From the NCBI GenBank assembly GCA_014871385.1, contig CM026426.1, positions 61,232,084 to 61,296,083 of the forward strand: a stretch of DNA of 64,000 bases, in the 5' to 3' direction. The notes under the pieces are model-generated. The model was not told the origin of the DNA and searched no databases. It saw only the letters and a program-made list of their open reading frames with translations. The DNA is from Ceratodon purpureus. Its lineage: Eukaryota; Streptophyta; Bryopsida; Pseudoditrichales; Ditrichaceae. This document shows, one piece after another, positions 1-10,391 of this stretch. The position numbers and the translations under genes are program-made. Each line of letters opens with the position of its first letter. The stretch's first letter is position 1.

Positions 1-496
1 TGGATTCTCATTTGTAATAAATGATATGCCATCAAGAATTAAAAAGAATGAACACTGCATTTTCAATTCATGCATTGAAACGAATAAGGGCAAAGTGCAA
101 GAACAAATTAATGTGAGGTAATGGAAGAACAAAATCTGAGCCGCATAAAACGAAATCTAGAATTTTATATACTCATAGAAATATGGGTATACAAATGGAA
201 TGTGACATTCTTGTTCTGGCTAGGTCATAGAGAAAGTCCTGTCCGACAGTCTAACGCAACTCAAGATATAATCTGTCTAAACTGAATGAAACATACATAG
301 ATAGTGCATATTATCCGGTAAAGTATAAGTATGATATAGTCTATAGAAGAGTGGCATAGGTGGGGCTGACTTGAGGACCGTGAGCAGCAGTGCGCTCACT
401 TTAGATTTGCAAAACAATAATCATTAGAAAGAGTCTGAAAAGATGATTCAAAAAAGAAAAAGAAAACGTTCAGAATATTTAGAGTTAAAACAGTAA
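1..496. other. 3' flank of methyltransferase-like copy 1, no gene recognised
   Basis: No convincing coding region. The last recognised exon of the minus-strand methyltransferase-like pseudogene ends at about 503 with a GTGAGT donor, so a final short exon is expected here, but I could not recognise it. A small inverted repeat, GTGAGC...GCTCAC, sits near 380-400. Confidence 0.5.
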
Positions 497-2532
497 TCAC
501 TCACAGGAGCGTCTAGGAGCTTTCTTTGAAGGGGGCTCTTCAGCGTGTTTGGATGGTCCTCGTTTCTTTGGAAGAGGAATAGGGGCCGGCGATTCATCGT
601 CAACAGCCTCCGGAACAAGTGGAAGCAGAATCTCATTGTGGAGATCCGTGTCCTCCTCGAGAGCAATGAGGTGCCTGTGCATATATTTGCAGGCCTTGAT
701 AGAGGCGCCTGAAAAAGGAACAGAAATAAGAAGTTAGATGTACAGGAGGATTCAGAAAACCATGAAACTAACAAGTATGAAGAAATTAAAGTTTACCTGT
801 AGATGCGGTAAGGTCCATAATTATGTCCTCCTCTTGAGTTAGAAGGTCCAGCAAACCAATGAAAAGGTCTTCTGACTTCTCACGTAGACCACGCCATGGT
901 TTACCACTGACTTCTCTCACTGTCCAGTTATCCTGGTTTGTCTTGTTAACCAGGAAACCTAGATTAACCATATCAACGCCCTTAGCCTCAAGGTCAGTTT
1001 GCTCATAGAAATGGAATCAAGAAGCAAGAATGTCTATAGCGGCATTTTCTTCTAGCGCAAACAGCATGGCGTTAGTGACCGTGGTATGTATATCTGGAAA
1101 ATCAGGGTTGTTCGTCTTAAGGTCGATCATGACGATCCACTTGTGTTGCACCTCTCGCCCACTCCGACCAGCCCTCCAACTCCGAGAGAGTGAACTTACT
1201 GTCAGGATAAAACAGAAGGACTACTCCATTGTCTGCGATCCACTCATAGGCCCACTCAAAGTGTTTCTGGATCCAGGGAGACTCTGACTTCCTGGAATTA
1301 GGATTTGTATCAATCGGCAATACATTCCATTCTGGAATGTCATCATCATCAAAGAAGGGCACAGGTAAATTCTCTGGAACGTCAAACACGATAAGGTCAA
1401 CTGCTTTGACATCTTGAGTGGCACCCTTGTACTGGCGACGCTTCTGCTGCTGGTGCGCACCCACGAAATGACTGATCGCTTTCCAATCGTTCTCAGATCT
1501 TGCATTATTGGAGATGAGGTCGTCAATAATCTGCTGTGCACTCTTATTGATCAGCAGAACATCCGGATCGTAATTCTCCCGGGCCTTGGACTTGATAGAG
1601 TAGTATGTCTGACTAAGGACCTGGCTGAGCAGAATAGAGACTCCGTGCGATCGCTAAGAGGGCATGCTACTTCCTGAAGGGGAAATTCCCTCTTCGTCCA
1701 TAGCGCCTTTTAGTCCCTTCTACTTGACAAGCTTAGCAAGTCTCTCATTGTTGACCTTATCCTCAGCTGCCTTTTGCTTGGCCAGCACCTTCTCCTTGTC
1801 GATTTGAGCCTTCGCTGCTGCCCTTTTCTCTTTGGTCTGCTTCTTTGCGAGTGACTTTGCTCGGTCTTTCTCAGACATGAATTCCTCCGCGGTTGGATTC
1901 TGCGTATTGATGCCTTGCGCCTCCATCTCCTCTGTCTCCTTGATACATTTGGCTTTGTAGGCGCGCTCTGAGTCTTGCTCTTTCTCTTCCTTTTTGAGCT
2001 CGAGATACCACGGACATTCTTGGAGATGAGGGCGAGAGAAATGTTTCCTCTGATAATCGTTGAAGATACAGTCGGGGCTGGAGGTATCAAGCCACTTGGA
2101 GAACCAAATGGGAATGTTGTCAACTGTAATGGCACCTTTCTTCAGAAGCTCCCAATAAAAATACCTTACAATCATCCGGTTCACACCCAGCTTAGTGTCT
2201 TTTTGGTCATTGAAATGATGCTTCTTCACAAACCCACCATACCTTCCAAGAAATTCTGGGAACCCCTTCTTCCAAATTTTGTGAGCTCCTGTGTTAACGA
2301 ACTTATCTATCGACACAATACCCATTGCAATTGCCTGAGGTGGAATAACAATCCCCTCATCTTCAAGAATTTGGGCGTATTGAATCCCAGTTTCTTCTTC
2401 AAGCTGTAAGGAAATATGATGTTCACTGTCAGCCCATGTAAATAGATTCACCGTTATAGCTAAGCTTCGTCATCTGATTGCAAGACTATGACCTTCCATG
2501 AAGACATTTTAGAAAAATCTTTGCATTGAAAA

Positions 2533-2556
2533 ATGTCTTTCGGATCCGAAAGACAT
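2533..2556. repeat. Perfect 24-bp palindrome with TCGGATCCGA core
   Basis: ATGTCTTTCGGA and its exact reverse complement abut. It lies in the intron between exons 2825-2608 and 2403-797 of copy 1 and shares its core with the hairpin array at 2.93-3.25 kb. Confidence 0.9.
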
Positions 2557-2929
2557 ATTTTGGTAGCAGAAATAAGCAAAAATATATGATAAAACAAATG
2601 AACTTACTCCTGCCCAGAAAGCTGCAACTTCCACCCATGGACGAAGTTGTCCTGTAGCTGCAGGATACTTTAACAGTTATATAATTCACGTGATTCTTTG
2701 CTCATATTCCACCAGTGAACCCATCTCTCATTGTATTTGGCTGACACTTTGGCAGTGGCAAACAGTTGGAGCTTCTCGGGATTCATCTCTATTTTGGTTC
2801 TGAAAGTGCTGAAATGGGCTTCAATCTACAAGAAATCAATGAAGTTTGTGTCAAAACGTCATGAAACTCTAAGGAAACCAATAAAATAGTCATATTTCAG
2901 GAAAATGATGCAAATATCATGATAAATTA

Positions 2930-3255
2930 GCTTTTTTAAGGGGCCCTAAAACGTCTTTCGGATCCGAGAGACGTTTTAGGGCCCTTAAAAAATGCAGAAA
3001 TATGGTGATAAATTAGCTCTTTAAGGGGGCCTAAATACGTCTCTCGGATCCGAGAGACGTTTTTAGGCCCCCTGAAAGAGCTAATATATTATGATATATT
3101 AGCTCTATCAGGGGGCCCTTTGACGTCTCTCGGAACCAAGAGACGTCAAAAGGCCCCCAAAAAGTGCTGCAATATCATCATATTGCAGCACTTTGGGTCT
3201 CTTTGGACCCTCCCAAAGGGTCCCTCGGATCCGAGAGACCCTTTGAGAGGGTCAA
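2930..3255. repeat. Array of long hairpins sharing a CTCTCGGATCCGAGAG core
   Basis: Consecutive near-perfect inverted repeats fill the intron: about 2932-2991, 3012-3085 (37-bp arms, 2 mismatches), 3109-3160 and 3205-3253. Between them lie hairpins that pair the ends of neighbouring units, e.g. AAAGTGCTGCAATAT against its complement at 3161-3194 and AGAGCTAATATAT against its complement around 3076-3106. Each arm carries GGGCCC-like and ACGTC-like blocks around TCTCGGATCCGAGA. Confidence 0.9.
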
Positions 3256-3769
3256 AAAAAGCCAAAATAACTCAAGAAACTTAATGAAAATCAGAAATTA
3301 AGCCTTTAAAATCCTTACCTCTCTAATGAATCCCTCTCCATTCTTCGGATCCGCTATCGCCAGTAAGCGGTCCATCTGAGTGTGCAGATGCGTCTTGCAA
3401 GCCTTTATCGCTGCATTCGCACGTTCAATTAGAATGTTGATGTCCTCCTGTCTCTTTTCACCATGAGTTATTAAGGAGTCGTCGTATATCTTCATTGCTG
3501 CTTCCTATGCATTGATAATCTCTCTCTGCAAACGAGATATAATCATTAATTCCATGGGTACTCCAATGCCATTCTATTCAACTTTTAGAAGACATGGAAG
3601 TGGTTTGGAACAATACCTCATACATGAAGTTCCAAAATGCATCCGTCGTGAGATGGTACCACTTCTTATTCTTGGTGGCACGGTTCCATTCTGTAAGGTA
3701 ACTTACATTGATAGATGGATGAATGAAATCTTCTAATCACATTGGACAGTGTGTAAGCAGAGGATGAAA

Positions 3770-3924
3770 GGAGTCAGACAACTCCCAGCTGAGGATGGAT
3801 GGACTGGAGTTAGACAACTCCAGATTGAGAACATGTGCACTGGAGTTAGACAGCTCTATATTTAGTGCATTGGAGTTAGACCACTCCAAGATTGAAAACA
3901 TGTGTACAAGAGTTAGACAACTCA
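3770..3924. repeat. Five GGAGTT-AGAC-AACTCC dyads in U3
   Basis: Copies lie at about 3770-3785, 3806-3821, 3842-3857, 3872-3887 and 3909-3924. Each is an inverted repeat with an AGAC loop, some with one or two changes. They could be protein-binding dyads of the LTR enhancer; that role is inferred. Confidence 0.8.
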
Positions 3925-3968
3925 AGATGAGGTACACTAGAATTAGACTACTGATAGTAGTGAATTAG

Positions 3969-4210
3969 CTTTACTCTAAATATAGGAGTAAAGATAGTGG
4001 TGAATTATCTTTACTCTAGATATAGGAGTAAAGATCTAGAAGAGTCTCTGAGTTAAAGAGATAGAAGGATCTAGAATGATCTATGGATTATCTTTACTCC
4101 AGATATAGGAGTAAAGAAGATGGAAAGATCTAGAAGAGTCTCTAAGTTGAAGAGATAGAAGAACCTAGAAGGATTTGTGGATTACCTTTACTCCAGATAT
4201 AGGAGTAAAG
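3969..4210. repeat. Four CTTTACTCC-AGATATA-GGAGTAAAG dyads in U3
   Basis: Copies lie at 3969-3993, 4009-4033, 4092-4116 and 4186-4210. Each pairs TTTACTCC (or TTTACTCT) with GGAGTAAA around an ATATA centre, separated by related purine-rich spacers containing GAAGAGTCTCT. Confidence 0.85.
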
Positions 4211-4267
4211 GAGATAGAATGATCTATGAATAGGCTAGACTCTGGGACATAGCCTAAGATAGACTGT

Positions 4268-4300
4268 AGTTCCTTTTGGGAAGGAACTCATATATAAAGG
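4268..4300 (+). promoter_or_regulatory. TATA box and upstream hairpin of the LTR promoter
   Basis: TATATAAAGG at 4291-4300 is a good TATA box, about 180 bp before the LTR end. Immediately upstream is the inverted repeat AGTTCCTT-ttggg-AAGGAACT (4268-4288). Confidence 0.7.
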
Positions 4301-4476
4301 CTCGGGGGTGAGATAGTGAGACACTTCTCTGGTGATCACTTCTCTATGGTTGGGTGGTGAGCCTTCAGTCAATATATTTTGATCTTTGTAGTTCTATTGA
4401 GTTTTTATCTTTCCCTTGTCTTATTTGTCTTTTTGTTGAGAGTTGGTGGCAAACCTGTTGGGAGGTTTGTTACAAT

Positions 4477-4490
4477 TGGTATCAGAGCAG
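4477..4490 (+). promoter_or_regulatory. Primer binding site, initiator-Met tRNA
   Basis: TGGTATCAGAGCAG matches the known plant LTR primer site complementary to the 3' end of initiator methionine tRNA, and it lies two bases after the LTR. Confidence 0.88.
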
Positions 4491-4491
4491 T

Positions 4492-5385
4492 ATGGATCCT
4501 CTGCAGGGTTTGGAAGGGAGAGTTGATCCTCTTGCGGGTTTAGAAGAGAGGATTATGAGAGGAGTGATGGGAGCCATGAGGAAAATTTTGTATTCAGTTC
4601 AATCTGGAGCTCATCCTCTTCCTAGAGGGGATTCTCTACAATCTGGAGCTCCACCTCTCCCCAGAGGTGTTCGTTCAGACACTCCTCGCTCTCCTTCATC
4701 TTTACCTGTTAGGTCAAGAGAGATAGAGTCTGTTGCAACATCTACGTTGAGGGGTCCTGGTCCTAGAAGAGTTGATGTTTTGAAGGACTTGAGGAAGTAT
4801 CCTTTCAAGCCTTCTTTTGGAGGAAGGAACTGCAAACCGGAGGAGGTCAAGTCTTTTATTTCGATGCTGGAGGACTTCTTCACTTCAGATTACCAAGATG
4901 ATGACAAGATCAAGGCTATGGTGATTTGTCTTCAAGACAAAGCTCGTGTGTGGTACGATAATCTGAAGAACGACCGGGAGAATCGTGGACTTCAACCTCT
5001 TTCAAATTGGAGCACTTTCAAGCACTTGTTTCTTCAAGAATTCCTTTCTGGGAATTACGGAGAAGACATGCGCCAAGGGCTCTATGACTTGAAACAGGGA
5101 AGTTTGTCTGTAACCCAATACAAGTCAAAGTTTGATTTACATATTGTCTATCTTCCCAATTGGGGTGAAAGTGATAGGGTTGAGTTCTTTCTTCGTAACT
5201 TAAAGGATTCAATTAGATTTAAAGTCAATGCATATCATCCAAGCCTTACGCCCTCCAGTCTGCAACAGATCCGCTCTGTTGTCACTGCTTCTCTGGACGT
5301 GTGCTGGTCTGCTCCTGTGTCTGCACCAGTGCCTCCTCCTTGGAAACACCTGAGTACCGTTGTCCTCTGTCTGCTGCCCCAGTGA
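4492..5385 (+). CDS. Ty3-like gag polyprotein (capsid part)
   Basis: The start chosen is the ATG directly after the primer site, giving about 297 residues (MDPLQGLEGR...); the frame is also open upstream into the LTR. Residues about 100-245 match the retrotransposon gag family (PF03732): YPFKPSFGG, then KAMVICLQDKARVWYDNL, FKHLFLQEFLSG and LKQGSLSVTQYKSKF. A short acidic and Ser/Pro-rich N-terminus precedes it. The frame degrades after about 5270 and ends at 5385. No zinc knuckle, protease or reverse transcriptase follows, so this is a truncated or non-autonomous element. Gag would coat the element RNA in virus-like particles. Confidence 0.75.
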   Translation: MDPLQGLEGRVDPLAGLEERIMRGVMGAMRKILYSVQSGAHPLPRGDSLQSGAPPLPRGVRSDTPRSPSSLPVRSREIESVATSTLRGPGPRRVDVLKDLRKYPFKPSFGGRNCKPEEVKSFISMLEDFFTSDYQDDDKIKAMVICLQDKARVWYDNLKNDRENRGLQPLSNWSTFKHLFLQEFLSGNYGEDMRQGLYDLKQGSLSVTQYKSKFDLHIVYLPNWGESDRVEFFLRNLKDSIRFKVNAYHPSLTPSSLQQIRSVVTASLDVCWSAPVSAPVPPPWKHLSTVVLCLLPQ

Positions 5386-6769
5386 TGTCGAGTGGAACCC
5401 CAAAGAGTCTGCCAGTGCTGAGCATGCAGCCTACCCCCAATGCAGACACGTGCAGTGACTCCCCAACACCCAATCAAAACTGTGCAGCCTGTGAATTGAG
5501 ATTTGACAACAATCAGCACCTCTAGAAGGTCGTAACAGATCTTGCTGCACCCTGCAGCCCTAAGAAGTGTACTTTCTGACCCTTCTAGTGTGTGGACAGC
5601 CCCAAAACAGCAGGAGATTCACATGGAACAAACTAGATCATGGTCGCCAATGGTAAAGGGAGGATTTCCTATAAAACCCTAACCTTCACAACCCATCAAA
5701 ACCCTACAAAAACCCAACTAACTTAGGGTCTGAAACACTCATACAATGCTGGAAACACTCAAAAGAAGTGGAAAAGTGAGTCAAAATTGTATAATGAGGA
5801 TCAAATCTGCCCCAAAATCATGGTACAGTAGCTCACAAAGTCTCCTCAATCTCTCCTAACTCTGAGTGCACTAGTGAGGAATGATCCCAAAAACCCTAAA
5901 ACCTGCCTTAAGAGTCTAGCAGAAATCATCCAGTTGGCTCCGACAGAGTTCATCCAGTCGGCTGTGACAGAGTTCATCCAGCCGACTGGATGACTGTCGA
6001 AGCCAGGGATGTAAAACTGTTAAAACTGTTGAATGGAATTTAGGGAAGGGGGAGTGGAGGAATCTCCGGTTAACAGAGCGGTAACCAAACATGAGTATTA
6101 CAGGTGCAGCAACGTAAAGGGCATTCATGACAAGCCGTCCCACAAGAAATTCAGCTAAAGGAAACACAATGTATTTATGAATTCAGCATACATGAAGGTA
6201 AACTAACCCTTCTAAACCTCACAATTTACAGACATGGCATCGCGATGAGACAATTATGTCATTGGATAATTTTTTAATTTTATTTATTTTATGTGTAGAT
6301 GAAAATTTGCTAATACTCAACAGTCAGTTGTTATAGGATACAAGCTGAAAACAGCCGCTATGCAAATGACCAATGACAATATTTAAATCCAATCTTGTCA
6401 TCACGTCAATTTACGAGATTCATGCAATGTAGAACCATAGCAGAGTATTGTCAAGCTCTCCCACAAGAAATTCGGGTAAAGGAAACACAATTTTTTTTTA
6501 AAAATTCAACATACATGAAGGTAAATTAACCTTTCTAAACCTCACAGTTTACAGACTAGGCATCGCGATCAAACTACCGTTTTGTTGGACTTTTGTACCT
6601 TCCAGTAAGGAAGTTTCCAAAGCGGGCACACGCGGTTCACTCTATATATCCTAGCTCGGTCGCTGGTTTTTGGTGTAGATCTATTGTACGTGAAGGTCTA
6701 GCGGAGTCGTCCATAGAAAATAAGATCCTCTACTGATATACGCGTAGGGGGAGGTCGGTGCTCGGTTTT
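5386..6769. repeat. Element remnants with a 140-bp direct repeat
   Basis: No gene is supported. Two diverged copies of about 140 bp lie at 6127-6265 and 6448-6585, both holding CCCACAAGAAATTC, AAAGGAAACACAAT, CATACATGAAGGTAAA and GCATCGCGAT. A shorter pair, CAGAGTTCATCCAG, repeats at 5943-5985. A stray TATA-like CTCTATATATCC occurs near 6640. Confidence 0.6.
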
Positions 6770-8662
6770 GCCGTCAAAATCTTGCTCATTTGAATGCCAT
6801 TTGTGGTCATTTCCATTTGAAGGAAGCCATTTCCTGTGTTGGTTGTCCTACACATTCTTGTTGAGGAATCTGGACCGTCTACTACAATTCAATGGTCCAC
6901 ATACGGGGCAACCCATGTATTCCTTTGTGAGGCATCCAGACACAATTTCAAGAGCTAGAAAGTCATGTATTGTCCAAAGAATCATGGCTCGCATTGTAAA
7001 CCAACTACTTCCATTGTGCAATGCGGCATCTCACATATGCACTACAATGCTCCATAACTCTAGAAGCTCCTCCATCAATGGCTCCAAAAAGACGTCAAGA
7101 TTATTGCCTGTTACAGATTGTTGCCCGGGAATTAGAAGCGTCACAATTATGAAATGCTTCTTGGTGGTTAGCCAAGGTGGAATATTGTAGTTTAGAAGTA
7201 GGATTGGCCAGGTCGACCAAGTAGACCTCTTGATAGAAAAAAGGTTCACCCCATCGGTGGCTAATCCCCATCGAACGTTTCTGTGCTCCTCCGCAAAACT
7301 AGGATATTTCCAGTCAATTCGATCCCGGTGACAAGAATCCGCAGCTTGTCTTTGCAGTCCATCAATGCTCTGATTCTCCTAGTGGTGTGTTTGCAACGCG
7401 GCCTGGACGGGTGTTTGATACATCTGCTGAAGGCGAGGGATGAGAGGGAAATGGTAGAGCACTTTCATGGGGACCTTAGAATCTCCTTGTTTCTTGTACC
7501 GTGACGCATCACATATCCTACATTTTTTGAGATCCTTGTCTGCTCTACCTTTTAAGAGCATGCAATTCTTTGGACAACAATGGATGGTATTGTAGGTCAA
7601 CCCCATCATCTTCAATTTCTTAGATGCAACGTATTCTGATCGCGGCATTGTTTTGATTTGAGGCAGGATGTTGCACGCTAAAATCTTGAAGAGATCGGTG
7701 ATGAACGCATTCAAAGTCCCATGCATTTTGCCAAGATTGAGCAGGATTAACGTCGCCCCAAGCGAAGACATGGATGCGCCAACAAATAAGAGGGTGCATG
7801 CACTGTCTTCCAAGAGTGTTTCCTCTGGAGTCAGTTCTGACTGGAATTCTTCATTCACAACGTTCAGATCATCGTCAAGTCGAGGCTGGCCGGCGACCTC
7901 TTCAGTCGGGTTGTCGGTCATTATCTCCCCGTCATGTGCACGGTTATCTCCTGTGTCAAAGTCATTCTGCCACATATGTTCAACATCCTCCGCTTACTGC
8001 TGATCTTCGGTTGTATCCTCTGTTGCAGTAGGTTGGAACAAGGGAGCCCCTATGTCATCCAGGACATGGACACCAAGAGCCTCGTCGACATTGCTGATCG
8101 GATTTGTCGCCGTTAAGTTGTCGTAATGGTTGAGGGCAAAGTGCACAATTCCCGCCGTGTCCAGACCCTCGTTTGTTTGTTTTATTGCTGACTATAATCT
8201 TCCTCTTCCCCTTACCTCGTAGTCTGCAATAGTAGCCGCGTCCCACTCGTCATCAAACGAGTCTTCTTCCCCGTCCCATCCCTGCAGGCATACAAACAAT
8301 GCGCAATTAGGTACGAAGAGAGCCAAACGCCTGAAAGAAAGACATTGTACTAAAAAAGAATATGAACTTATTGAATTGGAAAAAACAAGCAAGAATGTGA
8401 TAAAGAATTGTAGCTTAGTACGCCCTCGCAAGTAAGGGTATCTCCCGACCTCATTCAGATGCACCCAAACCATGGATCGTTTCTTCTTGCTATGAACCTT
8501 GTCCATGCAAACGTTGTAGGGGCATCTGACTGATATTAGACCCTTCCAGCTATTTACGATTTCCTCACGCTCCCACACCTTTGCATCTTGGTTCTTGCAC
8601 CAAATGGGATCATTAAAGGGAAGACGGTGTCTTTCTGCCATGTCGGAGACTTGAATCCCCAA
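6770..8662 (-). pseudogene. CACTA (En/Spm) tnp2 transposase A, decayed
   Basis: Reading from 8662 down, the N-terminal piece has the transposase-associated pattern WKGLISVRCPYNVC...MVWVHLNEVGRYPY. An acidic linker follows at 7975-7800. The tnp2 block (7740-6770) contains MGLTYNTIHCCPKNCMLL, CRICDASRYK, YHFPLIPRLQQMY, LATDGVNLFSIKRSTWSTWP, MILWTIHDF and MGCPVCGP. These match plant tnp2-family CACTA transposases, which cut and paste the element. The frame is broken by several stops and shifts, including a stop after FLNKNV near 6850, and no DUF4218 or DUF4216 part follows. Confidence 0.82.
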
Positions 8663-9954
8663 GATGGGTTAGACTAAGAAAGCTGCAAGCGAACAAAGTC
8701 AATAGATGTATGAATAAAAGTGCAAAACAACGCTGCAACTACTATAGGGCCACAACAACTTCAACAAAGTATGGAACTCCACCCCATAATAGTATTGTTT
8801 ACCCTAGACAAACGTATTGCTCCTCAGACTATGAGTATATTTCTTCGTCAACAGAACGTTACAATCAAGACATGTAGAAGTCAAAGACCTCCAAAAAGGA
8901 AAAGAACGTGGCGTCCATCGACTAAGACACTGAAATAGCAATTAGGATTTATTTCAATCATCATTTGAGCAATCGACGTGACTCAACTAAAGTAACAAAA
9001 ATCGTAACACAAGAATGTAGTTTATACATACCAATGTATCAAGTGCCGCACCCTTGAGCACAACATTTGGCGAGGGCTTTACTCCAACTCATGCGCCATA
9101 CGACGGCCGTCGAGAGGCATGAACCCTATTGCCATCGGAATGCAGAGACTCGTGATGAGTAATATGAAACTGCATCCCTACATTATGTATCACGTGAATA
9201 AGTGCAATAATTGACCGTACTTGTTGACACAATGATGAACTCTGCCATGTTAGAGCAGTCAACGGACGATCCATCCCACGCAGATTTCCTCTTGTCTTTA
9301 GCGGCGCTCCATCATCCAGCCACTCAGGCGCCAACAGATCCGTTCATTGGTGTACTTAACAGAGCATACCAAGTATGGCGATGTAGTCAACAGTATAGTC
9401 GACTTTCTGACAAGCCATGGTGCAATGAGAGATCAGCCACACCAGTCCCACGAAAGTGTTGTCCAATCTTAGCCATGTTGTGAATGGAAAATGCCTCTGC
9501 AAAAAGGCACCTTACGAGCTTATCTCGGGACGATTTCAAATTCCAGAATTTATTTTAGAAATTTTGGCGTGTAAGAGCATCATCTGGCAAATCTAGTGCT
9601 TCCCGTGAACTGATTCGTTCAACAATGCACCAAGATTGGCCCTAGAGTATTGTGCCGCAATCGCATTCGTCGATGACGTGGATATTATAGTATTTGAGGC
9701 GTAATGAGTACTATATATTTGATATGGCTTTGATATAAAGCCTTCAGATCCACGTCAATATAAAGCCATGCCGAATGTTCCATTGTGTGCATTTTAACCA
9801 CTTATATTGATCTGCTCGAGGGCGATCGGAGTGAGTGCGGTGTTCTCAAACACAGTCAGTTGCTTGTGTTTGTCCCTCATTTGTTGTTCTACTCCTACAC
9901 TCTGCTGCATTGATTCCCGACCGCTTGCTCCTTCCACGGCCATGCTGCCATTAC
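8663..9954. other. No gene recognised
   Basis: Short open frames only, no codon pattern or homology I can support. Probably the upstream flank of transposase A. Confidence 0.5.
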
Positions 9955-10391
9955 GTGCAAAATGGGGTCTCCAAAAGGCCCTCTAAGCCTGCCCAAGTTA
10001 GGTGACTCCCCTGCCCAAAAGCCCCTCTGATGCCAGAAACGCTGCCCGCACAGTTAAGAAGGGTCATCGGTGGCGCTGATAGCGCCAAGGTTGATTGGTT
10101 GAGTATTCAGAATATGCTAAAGTGTAACTCGTGTCATTAATACAATGACGAATATCCCAACTGACATCAGCTGGTCGGCTCGGGGTTTGGTCCCAAGTGG
10201 GCCAAGTTGCTGTTAGCGTGCCACTGTAGCAACGCCCGACACACGCCCTTTGCGAAGGTCATTGGTTCGACCCTCCGCTCCGGCGTTGCTGGCATCACGA
10301 TGGCATGAGTGGTGCCCCGTCAAAAGTACGCGGGCATCCTGTTTTTTTCCTCGTACTGCTTAGAGGGCCTTTTGGAGAACCCATTTTGCAC
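9955..10391. mobile_element. 437-bp MITE-like element with 34-bp terminal inverted repeats
   Basis: The left end 9955-9988 (starting GTGCAAAATGGGGTCTCC) and the right end 10358-10391 are reverse complements with one mismatch in 34. The inside is non-coding. It contains GGTTCGACCCT near 10268, similar to a tRNA B box. I could not see a clear target duplication (TAC on the left, CTA on the right). Confidence 0.8.

Larger units (their letters stand above)
503..3730 (-). pseudogene. Copy 1 of a beta-class DNA methyltransferase-like gene (ParB part missing)
   Basis: Exons read on the minus strand: about 3715-3620, 3525-3319, 2825-2608, 2403-797 and 708-503, with GT/AG borders. The protein follows the copy at 53-59 kb exon by exon, for example ADPKNGEGFIRE against ANPKNGDDFLNE. 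A Lys/Glu-rich coiled coil (about 1990-1720) is followed by VDLIVFDVPENLP (about 1400-1366), which sits where PF01555-type methylases have motif IV. PWRGLREK and then DLTASTG/ASIKAC plus HLIALEED (about 890-640) mimic the C-terminal SAM-binding motif I of permuted (beta-class) N4/N6 methylases. It has in-frame stops near 3500, 1722, 1656 and 1020, and frameshifts near 2690 and 1130. The 5' end, where a ParB-like exon would lie, is cut off close to the LTR that starts at 3752. The methylase assignment rests on motif order and is an inference; motif IV is not a canonical DPPY. Confidence 0.62.
3752..4474 (+). repeat. 5' LTR of a Ty3-like retrotransposon
   Basis: It starts TGTAAG and ends TTACA, a short inverted pair typical of LTR ends, and is followed two bases later by a plant-type primer binding site. 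Length is about 723 bp. It holds a TATA box at 4291 and short dyad arrays in the presumed U3. No matching 3' LTR was found in the window, so the left border is inferred from the terminal TG and the neighbouring motifs. Confidence 0.72.

Noticed and set aside
3770..4210. CRISPR-like array
   Set aside because: Repeats are short imperfect dyads with variable spacing inside a plant LTR; no cas genes and not a prokaryotic genome.
5530..6770. 3' LTR of the Ty3-like element
   Set aside because: No match to the 5' LTR start TGTAAGCAGAGG or to its dyad arrays was seen.
10250..10300. A tRNA gene
   Set aside because: Only a B-box-like word is present; no acceptor stem or anticodon arm can be folded.
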